Positions 11,450-28,276 are shown, counted from the stretch's first letter. The stretch is DNA of 64,000 bases from Dromiciops gliroides (GCF_019393635.1 NC_057861.1:458918330-458982329), one strand, 5' to 3'. Made by a program: numbers and translations. The notes: generated by a model from the sequence alone, not told the origin.

Positions 11450-13010
11450 ACCAGGACAGCCTTGAAAGTAAAATTGAATTTATTATATATTTGAAAAGTT
11501 CCATACTATAAAGATTTGCAGCTTTGTATACAATTCTCTCTTTATAGTATAAACAGAAATACTTATTTTATTTGGTGTTTCTTAAGAATTTGTTTAAAAG
11601 GATGTATGGGAAATGTCTGCACTCCCTCCTTTTTTTTTATTGTCAATTGAGGGATAGCACCAAAAAAAAACAACCCCAAAAAACAAAAACAAAAACCCTG
11701 ACCTACCACTGAGAGAAAAAAAAGTTTCTAAAGTTTATCAACTCTGAAGCTGAAGGCAAGGGTGTGGCCTTCTTAAAGACAAGATCTGATAATTTTATGT
11801 AGGCTGAATCCCAACAGTTTGAACCTATTAGCCTTGTGTACTGTGCAGTAACCAGTAAGTAATTTTAGTTTTCCTGCTTTCATTATGTCTTCTTTGGCTC
11901 TTGTGTATGAGATATTCACTTACAGATGCTTAGGAAGTCCAAAAGAGTTTAATAGACTTAGTTTAATGTGTTATAATTATATTCATCCTAAATTTATTCC
12001 CCAGCTCCTCTGTGTCTAATATAGATTGTGAGACCACTGGAATTAATTATGTACGGTGTTGTCACTCAAAGTTAGAGAAAGGAAAAAATTTTCTTTTTTT
12101 AATGGAGTTAATGGCTATTATGAAATATTTTCCTTCTCAATACTAACAATTGGATGAATTAATCTGTCACTTTTTTCCAGTTAAGATTGTGTTGTTTTAA
12201 TATGGAATTAAGATAGATTAAAATGTGTAGGGAAATATGAATAATACATTAAAATGACAGTAATTAGATTGGCTTTGTTTACAGCAGTCTGAATGGGCAA
12301 GGATAGTCACATTAACTTTTCATTAAGACATGGAGCTGTTAATTATGAATAGTCACTAAATATAAGAAGTAATGACATTTATTTTGCCCACAAAGAAACC
12401 AATTATAATGAAAAGACAAGATAAGCATTTTATAGTGTGAAAAAGAATAAAGTTCCTTAAACCTTTATCATTCTGCCCACAGCTTTCTTGTGTTCTTATC
12501 ATCTCTTGCCAAAGCAAAGTCCACTTTAGCCTTTTCTTCTAACCTTGAAAGAAGCTGAAACTGTTGTAAATTCCTGTGAATTTGCCAACTCTATTTCCTG
12601 TGACTAAGAAAATAGTGTATTTTGTTTTTACTTTCTTTTGGACTTAATTGCTGTAATTTTGATGTTATTATGCATTATGTTATTTGCATATTTGTTATTT
12701 GTATGGTGCTGGTGGTTTTTCTATTTATTTTTTTAATCGGGAATACCTTCTGCTTCTTCCGTAATGCCCAGTTTTAACTGAACTCTAAAGTCTTCATCCC
12801 TATTAGCGCTGTAGACAGAATATTCTTTGTAGATAAGGTATTTTATCCCCCTCTCCACTTTTCCCGTGAGACAGGGTCACTGTCTAGACATAAATTAATA
12901 TATAAACTCAATCTCCAGAAAAGGTATTTTGAAATTAGGAACTAGATTTGACTTCTCCTACCTGCAGCCCCCCCCCCCCATCCCCACCCTACCCCCTCCT
13001 TCAGTCCAAG
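11450..13010. other. RFESD intron 1, largely unique sequence
   Basis: No gene or recognisable young repeat. A 12-bp inverted repeat ATACTATAAAGA lies at 11503-11514 and 11539-11550. A run of 12 C occurs near 12968. AT-rich and without obvious exon structure. Confidence 0.4.
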
Positions 13011-13012
13011 GC

Positions 13013-13110
13013 AGAATGATGTAGTGGAATGATGAGCCCTGGATCTCTTAGAAAGGAGCTGGTTCAAATTCTGGCTCTGCTGCTTACAACATGTTTGATC
13101 TTAACTTCTG
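13013..13110 (+). repeat. MIR fragment
   Basis: GTAGTGGAATGATGAGCCCTGG ... GGTTCAAATTCTGGCTCTGCTGCTTA is the tRNA-like and core part of MIR. Confidence 0.55.
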
Positions 13111-13829
13111 TGTCTGTATGTGTTTATTTGTAAAAGGACACTTTAAATTAAACACCTAGATATTTTCTCGTAAAATAACTTGTTACTCTGTATGGCTTTT
13201 TCACTGTGAAGAAGTAAGACACTTCACTATGTCAACCATTTACTTTTGCCTTGGATTTCCTTGACCTTCTAGAGCAGAAGTCTTGTCTCTGGCAATAGAA
13301 GGTCCTTGATCCTTTAGCATTTCACTGCTGAAGTCCAAAAGAAAGCAATTGAAGATCACTCTCTACCCCATCTCTTTTTCTTGTTGTGTAGCTCATATTT
13401 TAGAAGTAAACTTTTCCAATGCTTTTAGGAATTTATATAATCTCTAATTTAGCAATTCTCTTTGTAAAAATCATCTGAATGGATGCATTGGATTTTATAT
13501 ATATTTTGGTGGAAAAGGGTTTTTGTTTTTCAAAGACATAGTTTACTCTCATTTATCTTAGAGAAAAGGGAAAAACATGAAATATTTAAATCCACATTTA
13601 ATCTGAAAATTTGAGACAAAAAATTTAAACTTTTTAGACAATGAGACTTATCATCACAACTTAATAGTAAATTTGACTAACGTCAGATTTCACCTTATCA
13701 CTCCTGTTAATCTTCAAGAGTAAGTGCAAATAAACTAGTTATAAAAGGTAGTTTCTGTACGGGAAAGAATAATCTAGGCATTTTAGCAATACACAAGTCA
13801 ACTTTATGGCTTATCAGAGTTTTGGGTTT

Positions 13830-14001
13830 TTTTGTTTGTTTGGTTTTTTTGTGTTTTGTTTTTTTGGTGAGGCAGTTGGGGTTAAGTGACTTGCCCATGG
13901 TCACACAGCTAGTAAATGTCAAGTGTCTGAGGCTAGATTTGAACTCAGGTCCTTCTGAATCCAGGGCTGGTGCTCTATCCAATGCGCCACTTAGCGTCCC
14001 C
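13830..14001 (-). repeat. WSINE1-type SINE
   Basis: Reverse copy preceded by a GT-rich tail; ends CACTTAGCGTCCCC, with a one-base loss in the head. Confidence 0.9.
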
Positions 14002-14059
14002 TTAAAGTTTATTTTTGGACTGAACCCTTAAAAATTTTGTCATTGATGTCTTTTATGTA

Positions 14060-14180
14060 CAGCATGGCACAGCAGAAAGAGAATAGGTCTGACTTATAGT
14101 CAGAGACATTGGTTCAGGCCATTTGACTCTGGGCAAGTCATTTTATTTTTTCAGTGCTCTTAAGAATTCTCTAAACTCTC
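14060..14180 (+). repeat. MIR-like fragment
   Basis: GCATGGCACAGCAGAAAGAG ... CATTTGACTCTGGGCAAGTCA follows the MIR plan with a deletion in the centre. Confidence 0.45.
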
Positions 14181-14282
14181 TGAGTTGCAGAGCAGGTTCC
14201 GAATATTTACATACTAGCAATCCTCCATTAAAGTCCTACTGCAGCGTTTCATTGTTGCATGGCAATAACTTTGGGTTCACTA

Positions 14283-15112
14283 TGTCAGGAAAATTTTTTA
14301 AGTCCGACGGAAGAACAAAAACAACAACGTTTCCAGGCTGAAGCAAATAGGTTTATTGAGAGAGGGTTAGTCCCCCAACAAAGCCAATAGGTTTATTGAG
14401 AGGGTTTTAGCCTCCCAATAAATCCGGTCATTCAAGCATTGGGCCTGAAAGACCCAGAATTACAAAATTCATAGGTTTATATACCCTTCCAAAATTTACA
14501 CTTGTACAGCATTATATCATTAGTTGTGCTTCTGAAATTAAAACATATTCTTAGGAAATATGAGGAACTACCTAAATGATCATAAATGTCAGCATTATGA
14601 TGACAATAGGGTGGGTTATTGTCAGGCCACTGGTCAGCAACGTGAACTCTTTATAGAAAAGTATGTCACTCGTGATTATTAAAATATAGCATTGCTGACT
14701 ACTAGATCTTGTGATATTACCTAATGCTTGACATTGGAAAATTAGGAAATATAAGAAAAGACTTGATCTTTTGACCTTATGTAATCTATATTAAATAGAA
14801 TAAATCACAATTTTTTAGTTAATATATTGATTATTATCTTAAATCACTTATAACTATGGTAAATCTCTTATAACTAAGGGATGGGGAAAATCTCACTCAC
14901 AACTAATGCTATGATCTTAGAGCTCAAGCTCTATATTAAGTTGGAAAGACTTCAAGTACAGGCCCAGTGATGGATTCTGTGTTTTGTCACACAAAGACTA
15001 GTCTAATTAAGCTTGGAAAGGCTTATCACCAGAAGGTGAGCCAACAATTAAGAAAACTTTAGCCATAGCACCTCTTATTCTACAAGTGTTAATAGTTTTC
15101 AAACAACAAACA
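14283..15112 (-). mobile_element. ERV-type LTR, reverse orientation
   Basis: On the - strand there is a TATA box (TATATAAACC, about 14470-14480). Downstream lie two AATAAACC polyadenylation-type signals, about 42 bp apart, at roughly 14349 and 14390. They sit in a tandem duplication of a segment that begins AATAGGTTTATTGAGAG. The order U3-TATA-polyA-U5 fits an LTR of about 830 bp. Termini (TG at 14283, CA at 15111) are my best guesses; no target duplication was found. Confidence 0.5.
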
Positions 15113-15121
15113 CTTCCCAAC

Positions 15122-15669
15122 TGTGGGGACCAATTTTTAATTGGGGAGTGCTAGCTAAGCGGCTCGCCGCAATATTGGGGCAAGGAAGGAGACCGGCAGC
15201 CTCCCTCAAAACAGAACAAGATTTATTTTAACAAGAATGAACTTAAAAAACAAAACAAAACACAAAAAGGATCAGTAGGATAAAGGGAAAGGAAATAAAA
15301 TGGGGAAAGGGAAATTATAATACCTGAAAAAATACCACCGCTCAGGAATCAGCTGAAAATATGCAGCAGAATGCCTGTTGTTTTCCAGCTTCCACCTCAA
15401 ATGCCCAATTCTCCTCCCCCAAACCTAGAAACACCCCCACACAGCCCCAGCCAATGGGATGGCCACTCTCACAGTCACATGACTGCCCTCACTAGGCTTC
15501 CAATCATTATAATTTTGCCAGGCCCTTGTAGGCCGTCAGCGAGTGGTGATGACTTGAGGTGCCAGAGCCCTGGCAACGGCTACAACCAGTGGGTGGAGCA
15601 CAGTGCGGTTTTCGGAGCCCCAGGCGGAGGCATAAAAACCTCAAATAACAATTAATTCTTTACACAACA
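15122..15669 (-). mobile_element. ERV 3' LTR candidate, reverse orientation
   Basis: Begins TGTGGGGACC and ends ACACAACA on the + strand, so both ends obey TG...CA. Near its downstream end on the - strand is an AATAAA (from AGATTTATTTTAAC, about 15221). Just outside the upstream end (- strand sense) is a purine run, GGAAAAGGGAGG, within about 20 bases of the TG. This resembles a polypurine tract, so it would be a 3' LTR with some internal sequence left at 15670-16080. It lies 10 bp from the LTR before it. No flanking direct repeat. Confidence 0.5.
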
Positions 15670-16090
15670 GATATCAAAAGACCTCCCTTTTCCAACCCCC
15701 CCCCCCCTCCAAAAGCACATTCCCTAAAATCCACTAATTATTAACAGAACAGACATGTCCCTTAACTTTGACAATATATTGCTAATATTGGCCTTTCTAT
15801 TGACTGGAGCATTGTTGCTTCTCTTAAGGGGTGCCCTGAACTTGGCTTTTTGAGTTGCCATATTTTCCAGAAACATTGGACCCAGAATATGTAGTAGACC
15901 CTGAATATGTCAAGGAAGAAACTTCCCCTGAGCTGGCATAATTTGTTGCTGGACCCCCGTGTGTCCTTTGGAGGCAAGACAGGCTCCAATTTTCTGTGCC
16001 AGTCTAGGATAATGCTTGTGCAGCTGAGGTCTCCTATCTTCATAGTCTAGCACAAAGCTTCTTAAAAACTGTGAGTCTTAAACTGAATGG
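15670..16090 (-). other. Possible ERV internal remnant
   Basis: A 93-codon open stretch runs on the - strand (16043-15762), ahead of the purine run and LTR. I do not recognise its product in this or the neighbouring frame. Location alone suggests it could be retroviral interior. A run of 12 C lies at about 15697. Confidence 0.25.
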
Positions 16091-16094
16091 GGGG

Positions 16095-16490
16095 GGGTGT
16101 GTGTGAAAAATTTGGCAATAGTAAAAGGTTATATATACCTATTTTATATGTCTATATTCCCATCGTCACATAAAATTTCTCAGGCGAAAAGGGGTTTTGA
16201 GTGGAAAAAGTTTAAGAAGCCCTGGTCTGTCAGTTCCCAAAGGAAAAGAGTAAGGCTTTTGCCATCATTTTGCTTCTCCCCGTGGGGAGTGATCTCATCC
16301 TCTTTTCCACCTTTCTCCCTCCTTTCTTGTACCCCATTCCTTCCTTTGTCCTGCTATTATAAAAATGAAAGCTTCTGTGAAGACTGGGTTCCGAATGCAC
16401 ATTCATTTCTCTTATAATTAACCTGGTTTTCCCATAAGTCTCCTGACCTTGTGCTTGCCTATTGACACTTCTCATTGTTGACTTAAAGTC
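16095..16490. other. Unassigned intronic sequence
   Basis: No gene seen. The 106-codon frame at 16097-16417 shows no domain, has no splice or homology support, and is not called. Confidence 0.3.
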
Positions 16491-16492
16491 AA

Positions 16493-16620
16493 AGGATCAC
16501 AGATTTAGAGCTTGAAGGGAATTTAAACTTCATCTATTCAAACCTCCTCTTTTTAAAAGGAAAACTTGAGAGTAATTTGCTCAAGTTCACACAGCGAGTC
16601 AGTAAAAGACTTTATTTTTA
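16493..16620 (-). repeat. MIR-type SINE
   Basis: CAAAGGATCACAGATTTAGAGC ... AAGTTCACACAGCGAGTCAG, MIR in reverse. Confidence 0.6.
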
Positions 16621-16656
16621 TAAATAACTTAATATTCTAATAAAAGTATTGGTTTA

Positions 16657-16808
16657 TGGGGCGGCTAGGTGGTACAGTGGATAGAGCACTGGCCCTGGAG
16701 TCAGGAGTACCTGAGTTCAAATCCGGCCTCAGACACTTAACACTTACTAGCTGTGTGACCCTGGGCAAGTCACTTAACCCCAATTGCCTCGCTAAAAAAA
16801 AAAAAAAA
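16657..16808 (+). repeat. SINE, AATTGCCTCGCT subtype
   Basis: Full length with A tail. AAAAG(T/C)ATTGGTTTA occurs on both sides. Confidence 0.93.
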
Positions 16809-17103
16809 GCATTGGTTTAGAAAAACTACAACTAAATACAAACTAAGTACCTTTGTAATTGCTTTTAAAACTCTAGATTTTCTTTCTCTTATACCTTGAA
16901 TTTAGGGCTTCTGTTTTCTTCCTTTTCCTCCTCTTCTACCTAGTTTTTAATTTAAAGGAAAACATACTGATTGCTTTTGTAACACTTGTGAGCACTAACT
17001 GCCCTTATTCCTCCCTGCCAAAGACTATGGCCTGGAGTTCTTAAACCTTTTGGTCTCAATGCCCCTTTACCCTCTTAAAAGTTATCAAGAATCCCAGAAA
17101 GTT

Positions 17104-17251
17104 GGGGGCAGCTAGGTGGTGCAGTGGATAAAGCACTGGCCCTGGATTCAGGAGTACCTGAGTTCGGATCCAACCTCAGACACATGACACTTACTATCTG
17201 TGTGACTCTGGGCAAGTCACTTAACCCCCATTTCCCTGCAAAAAAAAAAAG
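17104..17251 (+). repeat. WSINE1-type SINE
   Basis: Flanked by AAGAATCCCAGAAAG on both sides; tail of 10 A. Confidence 0.93.
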
Positions 17252-17259
17252 AATCCCAG

Positions 17260-22051
<4,792 letters not shown>

Positions 22052-22118
22052 CAACAGTGAAACAAAATATTTCATATATGTGGAAAGAAGTATTTTTAGG
22101 AAATTCTATACAACAGGC

Positions 22119-22124
22119 AATAAA
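22119..22124 (+). terminator. RFESD: Candidate RFESD polyadenylation signal
   Basis: AATAAA 67 bases after the stop. It is the first such hexamer; a longer 3' UTR is possible. Confidence 0.5.
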
Positions 22125-23200
22125 TAGAATTAACCTGGTATAAATGTATCTTTTTTTTTTTAAATCAACAAAATGATAACTCAGGGAAGCATAAACAGGA
22201 ATGTAGTATGAAACAAAATCTGATACATTTTTCCTATCAGAATATTCATTGATATAACCTTGCTTAAAAAACAAAAAACAGAACAAAACAAAACAAAACA
22301 AAACAAAAAAAACCCTGGCTATATGCTCCTCATTCAGTGTGAATGTCATTTCATAGAAAAAAATAATGAGGCTTAAGGAAGTTTTATATAAGCCACACAA
22401 GCATTAAGTAACAAGAGTCAGGATTTGAACCCAGGTCTTCTGATTCCAGTTCCTGAGGACCAGAGTTCAAATCTTGACTGTCCAAAGCTTTAAGCTATCC
22501 AAATATTGTTATAGCTACAATTCCAGAGATCTTGGCCAGGAGTCAATGAAGCCTATGTTTTTGAGGATGTGGCCCAATTAGTTGTCAGTGAACTTTGTTT
22601 TTGAGCAATTCATGAAAATACCCAATAATTTTCGTCATTCCTGCCCCCACCATGAGGGTCTAGCCTCCCCAGGTGAATGCTTGCCACAATTTGGAAAGCT
22701 CTGTCCTAAGTGGATACAACTAGAAATCTTTCCCTAGGTTAAGTTGCAAATCATAATTGATAAATAAGGTGCATATCTTAGTGGATCTGCTTTCTCCTTT
22801 CCTGCTTACCTATTAATTATTCTATCAAGGAAAAATATATCACTATGTATACGCTCACCCCATCAGTGATGAAAAAAGAAAGGCTTTGTACATAAAAAGA
22901 CCCCACAAAAAGTCATTAAAATAGAATTTTACACTTGTAACTTTCTTATAATAGTGATGAAGAGCACATTTGCTCTCTGTTGTTTCCTCATTTTTTCCCC
23001 TAAGACTGGGCAATAGATAAATTGTTTTTCAGTGTTAGTGGGGCCAGTTTTCCCTACTGGGAAGCTTTTATGAAGATTTTGGAAGAGATGGTTGATTTGT
23101 ATGAAATATTATATAAAACCTCAATTTTCTATATAAATACCCATGTTGTCATATATTAAATCCACTTCTGTCTAGAAAGTTATATCTTTTCTTTCTCATG
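22125..23200. other. Intergenic sequence between RFESD and SPATA9
   Basis: An (AAAAC)n microsatellite lies at 22268-22312 and a MIR-like patch at about 22380-22460 (GGATTTGAACCCAGGTCTTC). Otherwise nothing recognised. Confidence 0.4.
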
Positions 23201-23204
23201 CTCA

Positions 23205-23775
23205 TCATAAAAAAGACTTTATATAAAGATGATAAGAAGAAAGTCCTTCCATAGACCAAAATATTTATGTCATCACTTTTTATGATAGCAAAGAATTAGA
23301 AACAAAATAGTTGTCTATCATTTTACAAACAGCTAAATATTAGTATATTTTTTTTTGTAAGAAATGACAAGTAATGAATTCAGCGAAACATGGAAAAATC
23401 TATATGAACTGATTAAAGTGAAGAAAACAATAAATACAATGAATACCAAAAAAGAAAATACTACATACAATGACTATAATATTGTAAACAGAAAGAATTT
23501 TTAAAAAAACAAAAACGAATATTGCAGAATTACAAAGAATATGCATGGCTTCTATTGCAGAAGTGAGAGAGCCAGAAGTGTGATATATTACACATTTTTT
23601 AGACTTTTTTGATGTATAGATCAGCTTTGCTGATTTTTTTTCTTTCTTTTTTTGGGTGTTTAATAAAAATATTACTTGTTCAGTGGGTTGACTCTGGGAG
23701 GAGGAAAGAGGAGATACTGTGGGAAATTTTGATGCAGTAAAAAACCCCAATAAAATAATTTTTTAAAAAAAGCAG
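23205..23775 (+). repeat. L1 3' end fragment
   Basis: AGACCAAAATATTTATG ... AGAAATGACAAGTAATGAATTC ... TATATGAACTGATTAAAG, ending in an A-rich run near 23770. Diverged. Confidence 0.55.
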
Positions 23776-24274
23776 ATATGAAGACAGAAGAACATAGATG
23801 TTAAGTTTGGGAAACAAATGACAAGCCTGGTATGGAGACAGCATATAGGAGGGATTGGGAACTTTGATGTCTGCTAAAGCTGACCTGCCAAAAGCAGAGC
23901 AACTGATATTTTTAGCTTGCTTTGATTGTGATTTCATCCTGTGAAAGAGGGAGAAAACAACAAGGAAACTACTGCTCTGCAGCTGATTCTGACCAACCAG
24001 GAAGTGCTATTTGTTGAAGTGGAAGTGATCAAAATATAGGATAAGTGAGTGTGGTTAAATCATCTTAGGACTCATAATAGGAGAAGATAAAGTTAGGTAT
24101 CTCCTGACATGCATCTAGATTTAGACAAGCAAATTTCAGAGAGTTCAGAGAGAGTATGTAGAATTCCAAAGTGTAAAATTCTGCAGAGGAAGTCAGTGCT
24201 AAACATTTGGGAAGTTCAAATTTCTGAAGATGCAAACAAGAACCATTCTGATGAGGAAGAAAAAGGGAACTCTC

Positions 24275-25265
24275 AGTCAAACATTTATTAAGTAATTACT
24301 ATGTGCCAGGCACTGTGCTAAGTACCAGGGATACAAAAAGAGGCAAAATATAGTACCTTGCTCTCAAGATCACAATCTAATGGGAGAGACAATAAGGAAA
24401 AAATGCTATATAGAGGAAAAATAAGAAATTGAAAGAAGGAAGGTATTAGAATTATGAATTGGGAAAGGCTTCCTGTAGAAGATGGAATTTTACTTGGGAC
24501 TTGAGGGAAGCCCACATTAAGCCAGTAGGTAGAGATGAGAAAAGATAGCATTGCAGGAATGGTGGAGCAACCCCCCAAAATGCCCAGACCCCAAAAGATA
24601 GAATATCCTGTTTGAGGTGTAGCAAGGAGCTCACTCTCACTGGATTGAAGAGTATATGGGATGGTAAGAGACAGCTTTGAATGCCAAACCGGATCTTCTA
24701 TTTAATCCTGGGAGTCACTTGAGTTTATTGGGGGGAGGGGTGTGTGGCATGATTGGACCTGTGCTTTAGGAAAAACACTTTGGCCTTTCCTAAAGCTGAA
24801 TGGAGGATGGATTAGAGTGGGGAGAGATGAGGCAGGCAGAGCCATCAGCAGGCTGTTGCAATAATCCATACTTTGAGGTGATAAGGTCCTGCATTAGGGT
24901 ATTGGGAGTATCAGAGGGGAGGAGATTTCTTTGAGATGTTGCAAAGGTGGAAGTGACAGGATTTGGCAACAGAGTGGAAATGGGGGTGAGACATAATGAG
25001 TTGAAGATGACTCCTAGGTTGTAAACCTCAGAGACTGGGAGGATAGCATTGCCTTCTACATTAATAGGAAAGTCAGGTCGGGGGAGGTTTGAGGGAGAAA
25101 AGATTAGTTCAGTTTTGAACATGTGCCACTGTGGAGAGTGGAATACTGAATTGATAAGGGAGTTGTAGAAGCATTGCCTAGAGGCAGTTGAGGTTGTGCA
25201 ACATATATTTGTAGTGGACCCGATCAGCATGGTTGTGTGATCTTCTCCACCTACATTCAGCAGCA
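24275..25265 (+). repeat. Large ancient interspersed repeat (about 1 kb)
   Basis: Opens with ACTATGTGCCAGGCACTGTGC. It then carries GGAAAGGCTTCCTGTAGAAG, GAGTCACTTGAGTTTATTGG, CTGTTGCAATAATCCA and GATGACTCCTAGGTTG in fixed order. This is a pattern I associate with old mammalian repeats of L2 type, though I cannot name the family firmly. The 158-codon antisense frame in it (25266-24790) is a chance ORF. Confidence 0.55.
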
Positions 25266-25734
25266 TGTGTGTAGAATCAAAAGTGGCAGATGGTAGGAGT
25301 CATTGCAGGGAAAGGCATGGCAGGATGTAATCGACAATATGATAAGGGAGTCAGGGACTTAAGAGGACAGTATAGAGTTGATTTGTTTTATCAAGGGGTG
25401 AAGATGGGGGAAAGAGGAAAGAGTGGTTTGTTTAAGAGAATTGGCCTGGGAGAGAACTGAGGAGTCAAGGGAATGGAGGTCTTGGTTTGGATGAAGAACT
25501 AGTGGTAGAGGGAGAAGTAGAAACCCAACAGATTATGGCCAGTTAAGGGGATTCCAGAAGAATGTGGAGATACTGTTTTTGATGGCAAGATCAAGGGAAT
25601 GACCATTTTTGTGTGTAACTGAGGCAGAGTAGAGGAGTAGGTCATGGGAGGTAAGCTGAGGAATTATCTAGAGACTGATATGGATATATGAGGAATTCAC
25701 CCATCAACAAGATTTTTTAAAAGAAGATATACCT

Positions 25735-26225
25735 CAGGAAACGAAATAAAGTAGATACCTTTTAACTTCAACTGATTGAAATAGAAATGGATATAATGTA
25801 ATATTATTGCACTGTAAGAAATTGTAAATATGGATATACAGAAATATATGAAAACACATGAACTGCTTTAAGCAGAACCAGAAAAACAACATACACAATT
25901 ACTACAACAATGTAACTAGAAAGAACAGTAACAACAACAACAAAATCTAAACTAAATGCTGAGTAATTATAATGACCAAACTGAAACCCAAAGAGAATGT
26001 GCCTCCTTTCCTTGCTGAGGCCAAGGACTCTGGGTGCAAAACAATGAATAATGTCACTCTTGGTTGATAGGTTGATTGGTTTTGCTAAACTTTTTTTTCC
26101 CTACTTTTTTCTTTTTTGTTATAAGATGATTATCTGTGTGGGGGAGGAAAAGAGAGATGTTGATAAATAAAGGTCTTTTAAAAACAAAACATTAATTTTT
26201 AAAAAGTAAAATAAAATATGTATAG
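25735..26225 (+). repeat. L1 3' end fragment
   Basis: GAACTGCTTTAAGCAGAACCAG, ACATACACAATTACTACAAC, AAGAACAGTAACAACAAC and the terminal (TAAA)-rich run are L1 3' end text. Confidence 0.6.
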
Positions 26226-26401
26226 AAAATGGAAGCAAAGGAAGATATCAGGATCAATGCAAAAGCATATCATGGTCCTTTTAAGTTTGGAAAACAGAAG
26301 CTTGGAAAGTTCTGAGGCTGGAAAGGAATGCTGGAAATAACAAAAAGGGAGGTTTTTATTTTGTTTAATCTAAATTGAGAAAAGAGAAAGCTCAAATATA
26401 G

Positions 26402-27147
26402 TGTTTGGGGCAAACTGCTTCAGTTTACCCAAATAACTCGAGGAGACCACCAACTCAAGCAGAGACAGATTTATTGCATTCCTGCAGGAATGGGCAAACT
26501 CAATAACTGAGTCGCAATAGCTAATACAGGCCTTGAGCTTTTATAGGAATGTTGGTTGGGGGGGGGGAGTCCCCACGCACACTAGGGTGAGCTCACAATC
26601 TAACATCCAATCCTGTCTCACCCAGGATGCGTGCTTAGCTCTTGATCAATGTATGGAGACATGCATACATGTTCCAGGAACAAGGGGGAAAAGGGGAGGG
26701 GGAACAAGGTCAAACTGAAGGAAGAGGGAATGGGGGAGTGACAGTGAGAGGAACCATAGTTCCCACTGACTCCCCCCTCCCCTTTCCCAGCCCCTATCTC
26801 TAAAGATAATCAACTTGAATAACAGGAAGAGTCACTCCGGTGTTTCAGCATTGTTTTGTAGTCGTGTTAATTTTAGAAGGATGACAGGGTTAAAATTTAT
26901 CTTTGGCTATGTTGGGAAATCAAAGAAATAGAATAAAGAATAAAAGAATAATCCATTGTTGGGACCCTAGGGTCAAGGGGATTCTGCTCTGAGAAAAAGA
27001 AACGTGTCACTTAACATCTGGTCTCAACTTAATTGCTGCATCCTGTGTCGAGCCCCGTGATCTCCTGCCCTTTCTTCTTGAGTCCCGAGTATTGAATTGG
27101 TGGGTGAACTCCCCGACCCACTCAAAAGGGACTGGGGTTCTGACACA
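26402..27147 (-). mobile_element. ERV LTR, reverse orientation
   Basis: On the - strand: TATAAAAGCTCAAGGCC near 26542, then AATAAATCTG near 26472, then a U5-like stretch ending CCCCAAACA at 26402. The other end reads TGTGTCAGAACC at 27147. About 745 bp with TG...CA ends. No internal retroviral sequence is attached, so it may be a solo LTR. A matching target duplication is not evident. Lies between RFESD and SPATA9. Confidence 0.6.
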
Positions 27148-27242
27148 TGATGGATTCCAGACAAAACCAAGATGTAGCTGACAAGTGGGGAGACTGAGCA
27201 GAAGTAAAAATACTGTTAATTGGCAATAAAACTTAAAGGAGG

Positions 27243-27405
27243 GGGGCGGCTAGGTGGCTAATTGAATAAAGCACTGGTCCTGGATTCAGGAGTACCTGAG
27301 TTCAAATCCGGCCTCAGACACTTGACTTACTAGCTGTGTGACCCTGGGCAAGTCACTTAACTCCCATTGCCCAGCAAAAAACCAAACAAACAAAAAAAAA
27401 CCCAA
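27243..27405 (+). repeat. WSINE1-type SINE
   Basis: AACTTAAAGGAG on both sides. The A-box region reads GTGGCTAATTGAATAAAG, a variant head shared with the copy at 32772. Confidence 0.92.
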
Positions 27406-27409
27406 CAAC

Positions 27410-28028
27410 TTAAAGGAGGCAGTGAGAATTTGATAAGCAATAAACTTTTAAACTAACTATACTGGGGCAGGGCTGGGTATCTTCCAGACCCCATCCTCAG
27501 AGTTTAATCTGACTCAAATCCATAATCATCTCATACAATAGGACCAGTGTTCTAGTGAACTTGGGGCTGTGATAACAGATGGCAGAAGGAGGGCAGAACT
27601 GTTTAATTCTTGTGTCTTTTTTCTCTGCCAAGGACGATGATCTTTGGACTGGAAAAGGATAGAACGAAAGCATGATAGGAAGTTGAAACCCAAGATAGGT
27701 AAGAAGATAATAAGAGAAAACAACTAATTGCCCCTGATGAGTTCAAGTCACCTGGCCCAGACACACCTAGGTTATATCCCAGATTCTTGGAATGTTAGTG
27801 CTGAATCATTGTTACAGTTCTTTGAAAGAGTATAGAGAATGTGAGAATTGTTGCAGGACAAGACAAGAACAAATGTTCTGTTTTCATTTTCTTTTTTTTT
27901 TTTAAGAAAAAAAAAGATATGGTGGCTGTAAACCATAGGGCGATGAACTTGGCCCAAATTCCTGGCAAATGTCCAGAATTCATTACTAAAAGAATGGATA
28001 AGGAACTTCAAAAATGGCAAGAAACTTC
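27410..28028. other. Unassigned intergenic sequence
   Basis: No gene recognised. An A-rich/T-rich palindromic run (TTTTTTTTTTTAAGAAAAAAAA) sits at about 27892-27914. Confidence 0.3.
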
Positions 28029-28029
28029 T

Positions 28030-28276
28030 AGGGCAGCTAGATGGCACATTGGCTAGAGCACCCAGCTTGGAGTCAAGAAGACCTGAGTTCAAATTCAGCC
28101 TCAGACACTTAGTAGCCGTGTGACCCTGAGCCAGTCACTTAATCCTTGTTTGCCTCAACTCACTTGTAAAATAAGATGGAGAAAGAAATGGTAAGCCACT
28201 CCAATATCTTCGTCAACAAAACCCCAAATGAGGTCACAAAGAGTTGGACATGACTGAAACAAAACTGAACAACAAG
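28030..28276 (+). repeat. MAR1/RTE-tailed SINE
   Basis: Same tRNA-like head as the WSINE copies, but after GCCAGTCACTTAATCC it continues with CAACTCACTTGTAAAATAAG. It ends with GAGTTGGACATGACTGAAAC, the 3' terminus of RTE/BovB elements. This shared end is how such SINEs borrow RTE machinery. Confidence 0.8.

Noticed and set aside
15762-16043. 93-codon frame on the - strand
   Set aside because: Not recognised as any host or retroviral protein in any frame; kept only as a possible ERV interior.
16097-16475. Frames of 106 and 81 codons on opposite strands
   Set aside because: No homology, no splice support, intronic location.
24790-25266. 158-codon frame on the - strand
   Set aside because: Antisense of an ancient repeat; low-complexity composition and no family features.
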